From the NCBI RefSeq assembly GCF_002362315.1, contig NZ_MTZV01000006.1:558001-622000 (forward strand): a stretch of DNA of 64,000 nucleotides. Reading direction: 5' to 3'. Below the pieces are notes generated by a model. It saw only the letters and a program-made list of their open reading frames with translations, was not told the DNA's origin and searched no databases. Source of the DNA: Paraburkholderia acidicola. Lineage in GTDB: Bacteria > Pseudomonadota > Gammaproteobacteria > Burkholderiales > Burkholderiaceae. Positions 1-7,815 of this stretch are shown here, piece after piece. The stretch's first letter is position 1, and the number at the start of each line of letters is the position of its first letter. The translations under genes were made by a program, and so were the position numbers.

Positions 1-275
1 TGCGTTTCGTTGCGCAGATTCAAGCCGAGCAACACGTCGATCGTCTCACCTGGCGCCAGCTCGACTGCGCTAGCCGCCGCCGAAGCGACGTCTGTCGAGG
101 CTGCCGTGGCGGCCTGTTGCTGCACCAGCGGCAGGAAGCCTTTGGTCTTCGTTTCGGTCCATCCGCTATCGGCGGCGTGCGCGGTGGCGACGCCGAATGC
201 CGCGCCCATCGCGATGGCGATGGCCATCGTTAATCGGGCGTTGCGTTGTTTCGTTTTGACTGAAATCTGATTCAT
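1..275 (-). CDS. S53 (sedolisin/kumamolisin-type) peptidase, N-terminal fragment
   Basis: This gene starts at the ATG at 275 and runs off the left edge, so only about 91 residues are visible. They begin MNQISVKTKQRNARLTM, followed by a hydrophobic stretch ending in ATAHA, a clear Sec signal peptide. The mature part carries ELAPGETIDVLLGLNLRNE, which resembles the start of the pro-kumamolisin activation domain of S53 serine-carboxyl peptidases, where a phrase of this kind opens the propeptide. The start is supported by a GAGGGG ribosome-binding site nine bases upstream. Secretion is seen; the peptidase call is inferred from the propeptide alone because the catalytic Ser-Glu-Asp region lies outside the window. 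It is transcribed away from the small gene at 761. Confidence 0.6.
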   Translation of the reverse strand, partial: MNQISVKTKQRNARLTMAIAIAMGAAFGVATAHAADSGWTETKTKGFLPLVQQQAATAASTDVASAAASAVELAPGETIDVLLGLNLRNET

Positions 276-760
276 TTGACATTACCCCTCGGTTAGCAAT
301 TCAAAGTAACAGACAACAACTTGCCCCCATGCGTCGGCATGACGCACGGCGGTTCCCACGAAACCCGATGAGACACCGGGCCGTCTCAAACCAGCCCGAC
401 CCGGTCAGGAAAGAAGGCGTTACGGAAACACAAACGAAAAGATGCTGTTTGAGTTTTGATTCGTTCTGCTTGTGATTTGTCTGATTTCTGATGAACTGAA
501 GTATCGGAGATAAAAATCGGGCGTCAAACTTTTTTTGATGGAATTTGTAATTTATTGAAGTTTAATAGGCAGGAAATTGAAAATGCTTTGTAATAAATAG
601 AATATGCAAAATGCACCCTGCGATCATCATCTGTCGCGCGCCGCGCGGATGACGACATATCGCAGCACGTTAGCTTCCATTTTGCTGACAAACAAAGCTC
701 TGCCGCGATGCGCTGCGTTGTGAGATGATGCTTTTTCATTCAACACAGGGAGGGAGTGCC
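276..760. other. Divergent intergenic region
   Basis: No convincing gene is present in these 485 bases. The part from about 480 to 610 is markedly AT-rich. A possible sigma-70 promoter for the + strand gene is TTGAAA (577-582), a 17-base spacer and GAATAT (600-605). A small hairpin, TGAGAC (369-374) with GTCTCA (383-388), lies in the leader region of the minus-strand peptidase gene. No known riboswitch was recognised. Confidence 0.4.
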
Positions 761-979
761 ATGGGAATCCTGGACACGGTTGGCGAAATCGCCGGTGCTG
801 TTGCTGCAGTCGAGGCAGCAGAGAAAGTCGACCCGGATGCGGGTCTGCTGACAAAGGGCATTGCAGCGGTTGCGGGTTTCGAAGGTGCGGGCAAGCTGGA
901 ATCGCTCCTCGGCAAGAAAGAGGAAGCACCGGCCACGGACGCGACCAACGCAACTGACGATACTGCGCCGCAAGCCTGA
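761..979 (+). CDS. Small acidic protein of unknown function
   Basis: A 72-residue protein starting MGILDTVGEIAGAVAA. The ATG at 761 is chosen over one 36 bases upstream because a GGGAGGGAG ribosome-binding site sits a few bases before it. The first half is rich in Gly and Ala with a repeating small-residue pattern (VGEIAGAVAAVEAAEKV, then GIAAVAGFEGAGKLESLLG), which would suit an amphipathic helix or helix packing. The last 20 residues form a low-complexity acidic tail (EEAPATDATNATDDT). There is no signal peptide and no Cys. A strong terminator follows directly, so it is probably monocistronic. I do not recognise the family. The Gly/Ala pattern slightly recalls bacteriocin-like peptides, but there are no processing or immunity genes nearby. 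Confidence 0.65.
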   Translation: MGILDTVGEIAGAVAAVEAAEKVDPDAGLLTKGIAAVAGFEGAGKLESLLGKKEEAPATDATNATDDTAPQA

Positions 980-1004
980 TCGTTTTGCTAGAGACGTGAT
1001 GTAC

Positions 1005-1045
1005 ACAGGCCAGCCGCCTTAAAAGCGGCTGGCCTGTTCTTTTTG
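1005..1045 (+). terminator. Intrinsic terminator of the small acidic protein gene
   Basis: A perfect 13-bp stem, ACAGGCCAGCCGC (1005-1017) pairing with GCGGCTGGCCTGT (1025-1037), encloses a 7-base loop and is followed by TCTTTTT on the + strand. It lies 25 bases after the stop codon at 979. Its minus-strand form could also slow transcription arriving from the cytochrome gene, but that side lacks a T-run. Confidence 0.85.
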
Positions 1046-1052
1046 ATCTGTT

Positions 1053-1739
1053 CTATTTCAACGTTGCGACATATCTTGAGACGTCTTGCACATCCGTTGC
1101 GCTAATGACGGTGGGAAACAGCGTGGGCATCGCCCCCGAAGGCGAGCGAACCTGCGCCTCGATTGCCGTTAGGCCCATCCGTACGCCGACGCCGCGCAGA
1201 CTGGGTGCAAAGGCTCCGCCGCCCTCCACTCCGTGGCACGAAGCGCAGTGGGCTGCGAAGACGGTTTGCCCATGCGTCAAATCCGCGGCTGAAGTACTTG
1301 CCGCTCCGGTCGTCGTCGCAGTAATCGTGCCCTCGGTCGCTTTTAGATCACTCGCATCCGCCGCAAGCAACGCGATGCCGGCGGGCGAACGCGGCTCAGG
1401 CAGCGAGGCCAGATACGCGTGAATGCGTGAGAGATCGTCGTCCGAAAGTATCTTTTCGCTGTAAGGCGGCATCAGCCTTTTTGGCGCACGCACATAGGCG
1501 CGCATCGCGTCGAGCGAGGGCGTATTCGGGGCGAGTGACGGCCCGGTCATCAGGCTGCCCTGCGCCGCGTAGCCGTGACACTCGAAACACCCTTTGCTGA
1601 CGAAAAGCGCCCTTCCAGCGTTATCGTCGACCCCGGCCGCCTGCGCGATCGAAACGGCAGACACCACCAGCGCGATCGCCATCATTGCATCCGCGAGCAC
1701 GCTTCGCCCGTTCACCTGGTCTCTTCGAGATTGAGTCAT
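1053..1739 (-). CDS. Exported di-haem cytochrome c
   Basis: A 228-residue protein with an N-terminal hydrophobic export segment (about residues 14-35, ending AQAAG) and two c-type haem sites, CFECH at 51-55 and CASCH at 165-169. Met90 in LMPPY and Met204 in AMPTLFP are the likely distal haem ligands, so it looks like two fused class I cytochrome c domains that carry electrons in the periplasm. The ATG at 1739 (MTQSRRDQ) is preferred over the longer reading frame, which would overlap the upstream gene. The upstream stop codon ends 11 bases before this start, so the two genes are almost certainly cotranscribed and this cytochrome is the probable electron acceptor for the thiamine-diphosphate enzyme. 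The electron-transfer partnership is inferred from position. Confidence 0.9.
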   Translation of the reverse strand: MTQSRRDQVNGRSVLADAMMAIALVVSAVSIAQAAGVDDNAGRALFVSKGCFECHGYAAQGSLMTGPSLAPNTPSLDAMRAYVRAPKRLMPPYSEKILSDDDLSRIHAYLASLPEPRSPAGIALLAADASDLKATEGTITATTTGAASTSAADLTHGQTVFAAHCASCHGVEGGGAFAPSLRGVGVRMGLTAIEAQVRSPSGAMPTLFPTVISATDVQDVSRYVATLK

Positions 1740-1750
1740 GCGGAGTGTCC

Positions 1751-3694
1751 TCACCGGGGCTGCGTCAACACATCGACCATTGCAGGCTTGCCCGCACGGA
1801 CCTGTTTCATCGCGCGTGCAAGCGCCGGTCCTAGCTGGGCCGGGTCGGATATCGGCCCCTCGGCCCACATGCCCATGCTGCGAGCGAGCGCTGCATAGTC
1901 GATAGGAGGATCGTTGATCACCGTGCCGACGCGGCCGTTTTCCGGATTCCGGTCTCGCCAGCTCGCCATTCGCTGGACGTGCATCGATTCCTGATGCCAG
2001 GCGCGGTTGTTATGCATGACCGTGAGGAGCGGCACGCTGTGATGGGCAGCGGTCCACAGCGCACCGGGCGCGACCATCAGGTCGCCATCCGTCTGAATAT
2101 TCACGGCAATGCGGCCGGCGTCCCGGTGCGCGAGCGCCGCGCCCACTGATGCAGGCATGTTGTAGCCCACGCCATAGCCACCTTCACCTCCGATGTAGTG
2201 ATACGGCCTCGTCATATCCCACAGACGGTGCGGCCAGCGGCTAATAAAGAGCGTATGCGAGACCAGCCCCCAGTTATCGTGGCGCACCGCGTTCCAGACT
2301 TCCTGCGATAGCCGTGCGGTGCTGATCGGGCTCGCGTCCCAGCCGAGCGCTGCGTCGCGCAGCGACACTTCGCGCATCGCGGCAAAGGCTGCGTGCATAG
2401 CCGGCGTGCGGCCGGCTATCGTCGCCCGTTGGGTCGTCGTCAAGGCAGCGCGCACGGCGTCGAGCAACGGCTGCATGGACGTTTCGGCGTCCGCTCCCAC
2501 CGCGATCGTCGCAGCCGAGTAGCGCTCCGCGTCCTGCATGTTCGACTTGCCGTACAGATAGCCCGACGAAATGTGAATGACCTGGGCATCTTCACGGGCG
2601 ATGCGGACAGACGGCCGACCGACGACATCGCGAACGGTTCCCGTCACGCCCCACAGATCGCCCACGTCGAGCGCGAGTATCACGTCGGCTTGCGGGATGA
2701 GCTGCGACTGCAACCATGTCTGGTTCAGATAGTGATTCGTCGGAAAATTCATTCGTGCGAGCAGATCAATCACGGGGGCATTGAGCGTCTCGGCGAGCTG
2801 GACGAGTGCGTTCATGCCCGCTTCGGTGCGTACCGCGCGGTCCACCACGATGACGGGATGTGCCGCCCCGGCGAGACGACGTGCGATGTCGGCGAGCACT
2901 GCGTCGCTAGCCGCGGGCGGCGATACCGGGCTTAGAGCCGGCACGGTGATGTCGCGTGGATTGGCGATCGGCGTTTCCTGCAGGTCGGCATCGGCGACGA
3001 GCAACACCGGCTCCATCGGCGGTGTGGTTGCCATCGTCACGGCACGCATGAATGACTCTGCGTAGCCTTGAAGCGACACGGGAGCGTCGTCGAATTTCGT
3101 GTAATCGCGCACGAGTGCCCCGAGATCCTGCGCAGTGTGATTCCACTCAATACCGGGCCGCCGTTTCGGGCCGTCCGCGATATTGCCAGCGAGGACGATC
3201 ATGGGCGCGCGATCACACCACGCGTTGTAGATGCCCATCGACGCGTGCTGCAAACCGACCGTGCTATGGACGAGGCACGCCATCGGCTTGCCCGCAACCT
3301 TGGCGTAACCGTGGGCGATAGCCGCCGAGATTTCCTCGTGCGTGCAGACAATCAGTTCCGGCTTGCGATTGCTCGCGTAATTGACGATCGATTCCTGAAT
3401 CCCGCGAAACGTCGACCCCGGCATCGCCGCCACGTACTCGACGTTTGCGATGCGCAGCAGGTCGACCATAAAATCCGAACCGGGATTGCCGACGTGCTGT
3501 GCATCGGTGGCAGGTGCTTCGGTGAGCGACGGCGCGAGTGTTTCACGTGCGGCGAGTGCGCTCGATGGGCGCTCGACTGAACCCGGGGCCACCGCTGGCG
3601 ATGTCTGGGCTGCAACGCTCACACCGGGCTTCACTAGCGCCGCTGCCGCGCTGGTGGCGAGCGCCTCTTTCAGGAATTTACGACGGTCTGTCAT
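1751..3694 (-). CDS. Tat-exported thiamine-diphosphate-dependent enzyme (acetolactate synthase/benzoylformate decarboxylase superfamily)
   Basis: This 647-residue protein begins MTDRRKFLKEALATSAAAAL, a textbook twin-arginine signal (RRKFLK), so it should be exported folded with its cofactor. The body has the three-domain plan of the acetolactate synthase superfamily. The PYR domain carries HEEISAAIAHGYA with Glu120 as the expected cofactor-activating residue. The PP domain carries TDGDLM at about 535-540 and HNN about 26 residues later, the Mg/ThDP-binding motif. Substrates of relatives are 2-oxo acids, decarboxylated oxidatively or not; the actual substrate is unknown. It sits between dctA (23-base gap upstream) and a di-haem cytochrome c (11-base gap downstream), which suggests a periplasmic oxidative decarboxylase feeding electrons to cytochrome. 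Most family members are cytoplasmic, so the Tat signal is notable. Confidence 0.85.
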   Translation of the reverse strand: MTDRRKFLKEALATSAAAALVKPGVSVAAQTSPAVAPGSVERPSSALAARETLAPSLTEAPATDAQHVGNPGSDFMVDLLRIANVEYVAAMPGSTFRGIQESIVNYASNRKPELIVCTHEEISAAIAHGYAKVAGKPMACLVHSTVGLQHASMGIYNAWCDRAPMIVLAGNIADGPKRRPGIEWNHTAQDLGALVRDYTKFDDAPVSLQGYAESFMRAVTMATTPPMEPVLLVADADLQETPIANPRDITVPALSPVSPPAASDAVLADIARRLAGAAHPVIVVDRAVRTEAGMNALVQLAETLNAPVIDLLARMNFPTNHYLNQTWLQSQLIPQADVILALDVGDLWGVTGTVRDVVGRPSVRIAREDAQVIHISSGYLYGKSNMQDAERYSAATIAVGADAETSMQPLLDAVRAALTTTQRATIAGRTPAMHAAFAAMREVSLRDAALGWDASPISTARLSQEVWNAVRHDNWGLVSHTLFISRWPHRLWDMTRPYHYIGGEGGYGVGYNMPASVGAALAHRDAGRIAVNIQTDGDLMVAPGALWTAAHHSVPLLTVMHNNRAWHQESMHVQRMASWRDRNPENGRVGTVINDPPIDYAALARSMGMWAEGPISDPAQLGPALARAMKQVRAGKPAMVDVLTQPR

Positions 3695-3717
3695 CGGGTG
3701 TGTGCTCCGTTATTGAA

Positions 3718-5100
3718 TCAGTAGCGTCCAGCGGAGCGCCGCGCTTCGTTGCCTGGCTCCCGGCTTATCCCGGCAAGCATCGCGACTTCACTGTCATGCG
3801 CCGCGATGACTGCGCCACCGGTTCGCGCAAGTGCCGCCTTCATTGCATCGCGATCAAGCTCCTTCTCCCAGGCGGCAATCACAATCGTGGCCACGCAGTT
3901 CCCCATCGTATTGGTCAGCGCCCGGCACTCGGACATGAAGCGCTCGACGCCCAGTATCAGCACGATCGACGACACCGGCACGATGGGTATCACTGAGAGG
4001 CTCGCGGCCAGCGTAATGATCGCCGCCCCGCTCACGCCCGTCGCGCCTTTGGACGTCAGCATCGTCACCGCCAGCACGGTGATCTCCTGAACCATCGTCA
4101 GATGGGTGTTGGTGGCCTGGGCGAGAAACAGCACCACGAGTGTCATGTAGATGCTGTTGCCATCCAGATTGAACGAGTAACCGGTCGGCACGACGAGTCC
4201 GACAACGCCGCGCGAGCAGCCTAGCCGCTCGAGCTTCTCCATCAGTTGTGGCAGCGCTGCTTCCGAGGACGACGTACCGAGCACGATGAGCAGTTCGTCC
4301 TTGATGTACACGACGAAACGCCACAGGCTGAAACCGCATGCTCTTGCGATCAGGCCCAGTCCACACGAAATGAACAGGAACGCGACCAGGTAGAACGTGG
4401 CGACCAGTTTCATCATCGGCAGCAGGGAGGCGATTCCGTATCTGCCGATCGTGAACGCAATCGCGCCGAACGCACCGATTGGTGCAAGGCCGCTGATGAT
4501 CCGCAACATCCGGAACAGCGGTTTCGACAGCAGTTCGATGAGGTCGATCAACGGTCGGGCAGATTCGCCCATCATCGCGAGTGCCGATCCAAACAGGATG
4601 GCGATCAGCAGCACCGGCAAGATATCGCCTTGCGTGAATGCGCCAACGAAGGTATCCGGAATCACGTGCATGAAGAAGCCGGCGACCCCATCGCCATGCG
4701 CGGCTTGTGCAGCATAGGAAGAGACGGCACTTGCGTCGAGCGTGGCCGGGTTGACGTTAAAGCCGGCACCGGGTTTCAACACATGCGCGGCCAGCAAACC
4801 GATTGCTAACCCAAGCGTCGAAACCACTTCGAAATACAGCAACGCCTTGCCGCCGACGCGGCCGACCTTGCGAATGTCGCTCATGCCCGCAATGCCCGTT
4901 ACAACCGTGCAAAAAATCACGGGCGCGATCATCATGCGCACGAGCTTGATGAAGGCGTCGCCGAGCGGTTTCATCGCTATGGCGACGTCGGGCAGAAAAT
5001 GCCCCACTGCCACGCCAATCACGATTGCGACGATTACCTGAAAGTAAAGCACTTTGTACAACGGCTTGTGCCCGGGCTTGTGTCTCGGCTTGTGCGTCAT
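3718..5100 (-). CDS. dctA: C4-dicarboxylate:cation symporter, DctA family
   Basis: A 460-residue inner-membrane carrier of the dicarboxylate/amino acid:cation symporter (DAACS) family. Family motifs are visible: the serine-rich GTSSSEAALP hairpin, PTGYSFNLDG and LTSKGATGVSGAAI. Length and hydrophobic profile match DctA, which takes up succinate, fumarate, malate and sometimes orotate. The ATG at 5100 (MTHKPRHK) is chosen over an in-frame ATG eight codons earlier because GGAGGAGAC lies just before it. The N-terminus has a short repeat of H-K-P residues. It belongs to the minus-strand catabolic operon and probably imports the substrate that the neighbouring enzymes act on, or recovers dicarboxylates produced. 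The exact substrate is not readable. Confidence 0.88.
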   Translation of the reverse strand: MTHKPRHKPGHKPLYKVLYFQVIVAIVIGVAVGHFLPDVAIAMKPLGDAFIKLVRMMIAPVIFCTVVTGIAGMSDIRKVGRVGGKALLYFEVVSTLGLAIGLLAAHVLKPGAGFNVNPATLDASAVSSYAAQAAHGDGVAGFFMHVIPDTFVGAFTQGDILPVLLIAILFGSALAMMGESARPLIDLIELLSKPLFRMLRIISGLAPIGAFGAIAFTIGRYGIASLLPMMKLVATFYLVAFLFISCGLGLIARACGFSLWRFVVYIKDELLIVLGTSSSEAALPQLMEKLERLGCSRGVVGLVVPTGYSFNLDGNSIYMTLVVLFLAQATNTHLTMVQEITVLAVTMLTSKGATGVSGAAIITLAASLSVIPIVPVSSIVLILGVERFMSECRALTNTMGNCVATIVIAAWEKELDRDAMKAALARTGGAVIAAHDSEVAMLAGISREPGNEARRSAGRY

Positions 5101-5224
5101 GTCTCCTCCGTTCCTTGCAGGCAAAACTCGCCTTCCTGTGTTGCCGGCCGGTCATACCTCGACGGGCCGGCAGTGCGGAATCGGGTCATTCGATTGATGT
5201 AGTTTCAGGTACGGGCGTGACGGC

Positions 5225-5923
5225 TTACGGCACTTCAAAACCGCTGTGGGTCCGGGCCGCTGCGGATAACTCGCCAGTCAATGCGGCCACCAGCTTCATC
5301 GCACTGGGGATATCCGCCGCGTTCGCGTTCACCGCTGCCGAATAGGTCGTCACCAGTTTGTGCTCAGGCGGCAGCGGGCCGACCAACATGATGTCCGGCG
5401 TGTACCTGATTTCCGTTGTCTGGGTAATGCCAATTGCACCGGCGCTTGCCTCTTCCGACAAAACCCGCATTGCGGTCTCGCCATTTGGAAACGCCTTGAT
5501 CCGCTGTTCGACACTGAGCGCTATGCCAAGCGCTTTCAGCACACTCATGACATGAATGCCGGCAGTCGATTTATATGGATCGGGTATATAGATCGCGGTA
5601 GCGTCGAGCAGTGTGTCGCGCAGAGCGGCACTGCTCGACACATCAGGCGGAGGATGCTCCGCCGGGACAGCGACGGCCGTGCGGACGTTGCCGATCACCT
5701 TGACCGATTGCGCAAGAACCCGGCCCGCTTCGGCCAGCAGCTGAAGTTGACGCGCGGTGAGAATCAATACATCGCAAGGTTCGCCGTCTATGAATTTCTG
5801 ATGAATCGCGCCGACGGCACTGAAAAAGCCTTGCACCGTCAGCCCATTCGCACGTTCAAAGTCAGGCAGAATTCCGGCGGCCAGCCCCTTTGCGGCGCCG
5901 GCACTGAGAAGCGTCAACGACAT
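5225..5923 (-). CDS. Leaderless ModA-like substrate-binding protein
   Basis: A 232-residue protein related to the molybdate-binding protein ModA/type 2 periplasmic binding fold: MSLTLLSAGAAKGLAAG at the start, CDVLILTARQLQ, IYIPDPYKSTAG and GAIGITQTTEI match the usual order of ligand-loop segments. The start at 5923 follows an AAGGGA ribosome-binding site. The longer frame from 5977 adds no signal peptide either. So it appears cytoplasmic, and no ABC permease or ATPase is near. Such leaderless relatives occur in catabolic clusters and might bind an organic anion, as a sensor or chaperone, rather than serve in transport. It lies between the FAH-family gene and dctA in the same direction; its role is unknown. 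Confidence 0.75.
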   Translation of the reverse strand: MSLTLLSAGAAKGLAAGILPDFERANGLTVQGFFSAVGAIHQKFIDGEPCDVLILTARQLQLLAEAGRVLAQSVKVIGNVRTAVAVPAEHPPPDVSSSAALRDTLLDATAIYIPDPYKSTAGIHVMSVLKALGIALSVEQRIKAFPNGETAMRVLSEEASAGAIGITQTTEIRYTPDIMLVGPLPPEHKLVTTYSAAVNANAADIPSAMKLVAALTGELSAAARTHSGFEVP

Positions 5924-6009
5924 CTCTAATCCCTTCAAAAAAACTGGCGATGTTTCAAGCGGCGGCTTGCGTGCCATGCATCGGGGTGCTGGATCAGGTA
6001 GGCAGGCGC

Positions 6010-6891
6010 CTATTCGCCGACCCGGTTGACCAATACGCCAACGTTCTCGATCTCGATGCGGATCACGTCGCCGGGCTGGAGAAATCTCGGCGGTGTGAAA
6101 CCGATTCCGACGCCAGCCGGAGTGCCAGTTGCAATGATGTCGCCGGGCTGAAGTTCGATCCCCGCAGACAATGTTTCGATCAAGGTCGGGATGTCGAAAA
6201 TCAACTGACTCGTGTTCGAGTTCTGACGCAGTTCGTCATTGACCCAGCATTTGATATCGATGTTCTGCCCATCCACCTCATCCGCTGTGACGAGGTACGG
6301 ACCCATCGGGCAAAAGCCGTCGAGAGACTTGCCGATGAACCACTGACGATGCAGTTTCTGGAGATCGCGCGCAGTGAAATCGTTGATCACCGTGTATCCG
6401 AATACATGGTCCATTGCGTCGGCCTTCCTGATTCCCCGGCCACCTTTCCCAATCACGACACCGAGTTCCGCCTCATAGTCGAGCTGGTTTGTCACGTTGG
6501 CGTGACGCGGGATAACAGCACCCGGTCCAATCACTGTCGAAGCCGGCTTGGTGAACACAACCGGCGCTTCCGGTGCGTGCTCGCCATTCTTTGCGCTGTG
6601 ATCGAAACCTGAGTTCTGAAATTCGGCCGCGTGCTCGTGGTAGTTCTTGCCTACGCAGAAAATATTGCGCCGGGGCTGGTCGATCGGCGCGAGCAGAACA
6701 GCGCTATCCACGCGCGTTCCGCCTGTCTCCACGTCGAGTTTGTCCTTGATCGTATCGAATTGTTGTACCAATTCGACCATGTCTCCGGTAAAGTCTGGGA
6801 CCAGGCGGTTCACGGGCCAATAGTGGGAACCGTCAGTGGAAACGACCGACACCGTTCTGTAGCCGTCCTTGAGGATGTTTGCGAGACGCAT
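6010..6891 (-). CDS. Fumarylacetoacetate hydrolase (FAH)-family enzyme
   Basis: A 293-residue protein starting MRLANILKDG. The C-terminal two thirds hold the FAH catalytic fold: NIFCVGKNYHEHAAEF, the metal-binding segment DYEAELGVVIGKGGR, NDFTARDLQ, GKSLDGFCPMGPYLV and ATGTPAGVGIGFTPP. Members cleave C-C bonds of 2,4-diketo acids (acylpyruvases), decarboxylate oxaloacetate or hydrate 2-oxopent-4-enoates; the motifs do not decide which. The ATG at 6891 is chosen because MRLANIL is the usual opening and the upstream extension runs into the promoter. It is the first gene of the minus-strand operon, divergent from the GntR regulator, and probably cytoplasmic. The enzyme likely finishes breakdown of the substrate imported by DctA. 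Confidence 0.85.
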   Translation of the reverse strand: MRLANILKDGYRTVSVVSTDGSHYWPVNRLVPDFTGDMVELVQQFDTIKDKLDVETGGTRVDSAVLLAPIDQPRRNIFCVGKNYHEHAAEFQNSGFDHSAKNGEHAPEAPVVFTKPASTVIGPGAVIPRHANVTNQLDYEAELGVVIGKGGRGIRKADAMDHVFGYTVINDFTARDLQKLHRQWFIGKSLDGFCPMGPYLVTADEVDGQNIDIKCWVNDELRQNSNTSQLIFDIPTLIETLSAGIELQPGDIIATGTPAGVGIGFTPPRFLQPGDVIRIEIENVGVLVNRVGE

Positions 6892-6983
6892 TGGGCGTGA
6901 TTCCAAAATGGTTAAATTGGACTTGCGGCAGGGAAATACTATAACCACTTTGGTTCTTTTGCAATTTATTTTTTACTTATTAA

Positions 6984-6999
6984 AGTACCAATTGGTACT
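6984..6999. promoter_or_regulatory. Palindromic operator candidate for the GntR regulator
   Basis: AGTACCAATTGGTACT is a perfect 16-bp palindrome, centred between the FAH-family gene (start 6891) and the divergent gntR-type gene (start 7041). A related shorter inverted repeat, AACCA-CTT-TGGTT, occurs at 6943-6955, closer to the FAH gene. Both contain ACCA facing TGGT with 2-3 bases between. Placement suits autoregulation and control of the operon; binding is inferred. Confidence 0.6.
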
Positions 7000-7040
7000 A
7001 CAATGTCGTTATCGCAGCGACGGCGCAGGAGATACACCCA

Positions 7041-7745
7041 ATGAGTGAAAAAGATCTGGGCATGAGGGCGGCAGGAGCCAAGGCGCTGGCGGCTTATCTG
7101 CTGCAAGAGATGTCGAGCGGCAGACTGTCTGAAGGCATGAAGCTGCCGCCCGAGCGAAAACTCAGTGAGACGTTCGGCGCTTCGCGCGGCACGGTGCGGC
7201 GTGTGCTGCAGGATTTCAAGGCCAGAGGGCTGATCGCGCAAGCCGTGGGGAGCGGCACCTTTGTCCAGGCGGGTGTGCAGGCAATGGTGGAGGCGGCCGC
7301 CATCGATGATCCCGCTCCGGCGGTCGAAACAAGTCCCGCCGAGTTGATGGAGGCGCGGCTTCTGATCGAACCGCTGATGCCTCTGCTTATTGCCAGCCAC
7401 GCTACGGCTTCCGACTTTTCCAGAATGGATGAATGCCTTGTTCGTGCCGAAAGTGCCGAAACCATCGAGGAATTCGAGCACTGGGATGCGGAGCTGCATA
7501 AGTCATTTGCCGCGGCAACGCACAACTCATTCTTTTTGCAGATTCTGGATCTCATCAACGATGTCCGCGAACGCGGGGAATGGGGACGCCTGAAGCAGCA
7601 ATCGATGACCCCCGAGCGAAGGAAGGACTATGAGGCGCAACACCGCGCACTTGTCGCCTCGCTTCGCGACCGCGACGCGGCTGCGGCGTCGGCCGCCATG
7701 CAGGTCCATCTTCGGCAGATCCAGCAGAATCTGTTCGGTGTGTGA
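7041..7745 (+). CDS. GntR-family transcriptional regulator (FadR/FCD subfamily)
   Basis: A 234-residue regulator. Residues about 15-80 form the winged helix-turn-helix typical of GntR proteins, with GMKLPPERKLSETFGASRGTV as the recognition region and a wing ending in GSGTFV. Residues about 100-225 are all-helical and match the FCD ligand-binding domain, with MEARLLIEPLMPLLIA and HWDAELHKSFAAATHN, whose Asp and His residues usually bind a metal and a carboxylate effector. The start has a GGAG site ten bases upstream. It is divergent from the FAH-modA-dctA-ThDP-cytochrome operon and probably represses it until the organic acid substrate is present. FCD regulators usually sense small carboxylic acids, which fits DctA next door. 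Confidence 0.9.
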   Translation: MSEKDLGMRAAGAKALAAYLLQEMSSGRLSEGMKLPPERKLSETFGASRGTVRRVLQDFKARGLIAQAVGSGTFVQAGVQAMVEAAAIDDPAPAVETSPAELMEARLLIEPLMPLLIASHATASDFSRMDECLVRAESAETIEEFEHWDAELHKSFAAATHNSFFLQILDLINDVRERGEWGRLKQQSMTPERRKDYEAQHRALVASLRDRDAAAASAAMQVHLRQIQQNLFGV

Positions 7746-7815
7746 GAGGCCTCTAGCTTCAGACATGCTGGCGGCACGCACGAACGCAGCGGCGAAATGA
7801 ACTGCGGCCAACCCG

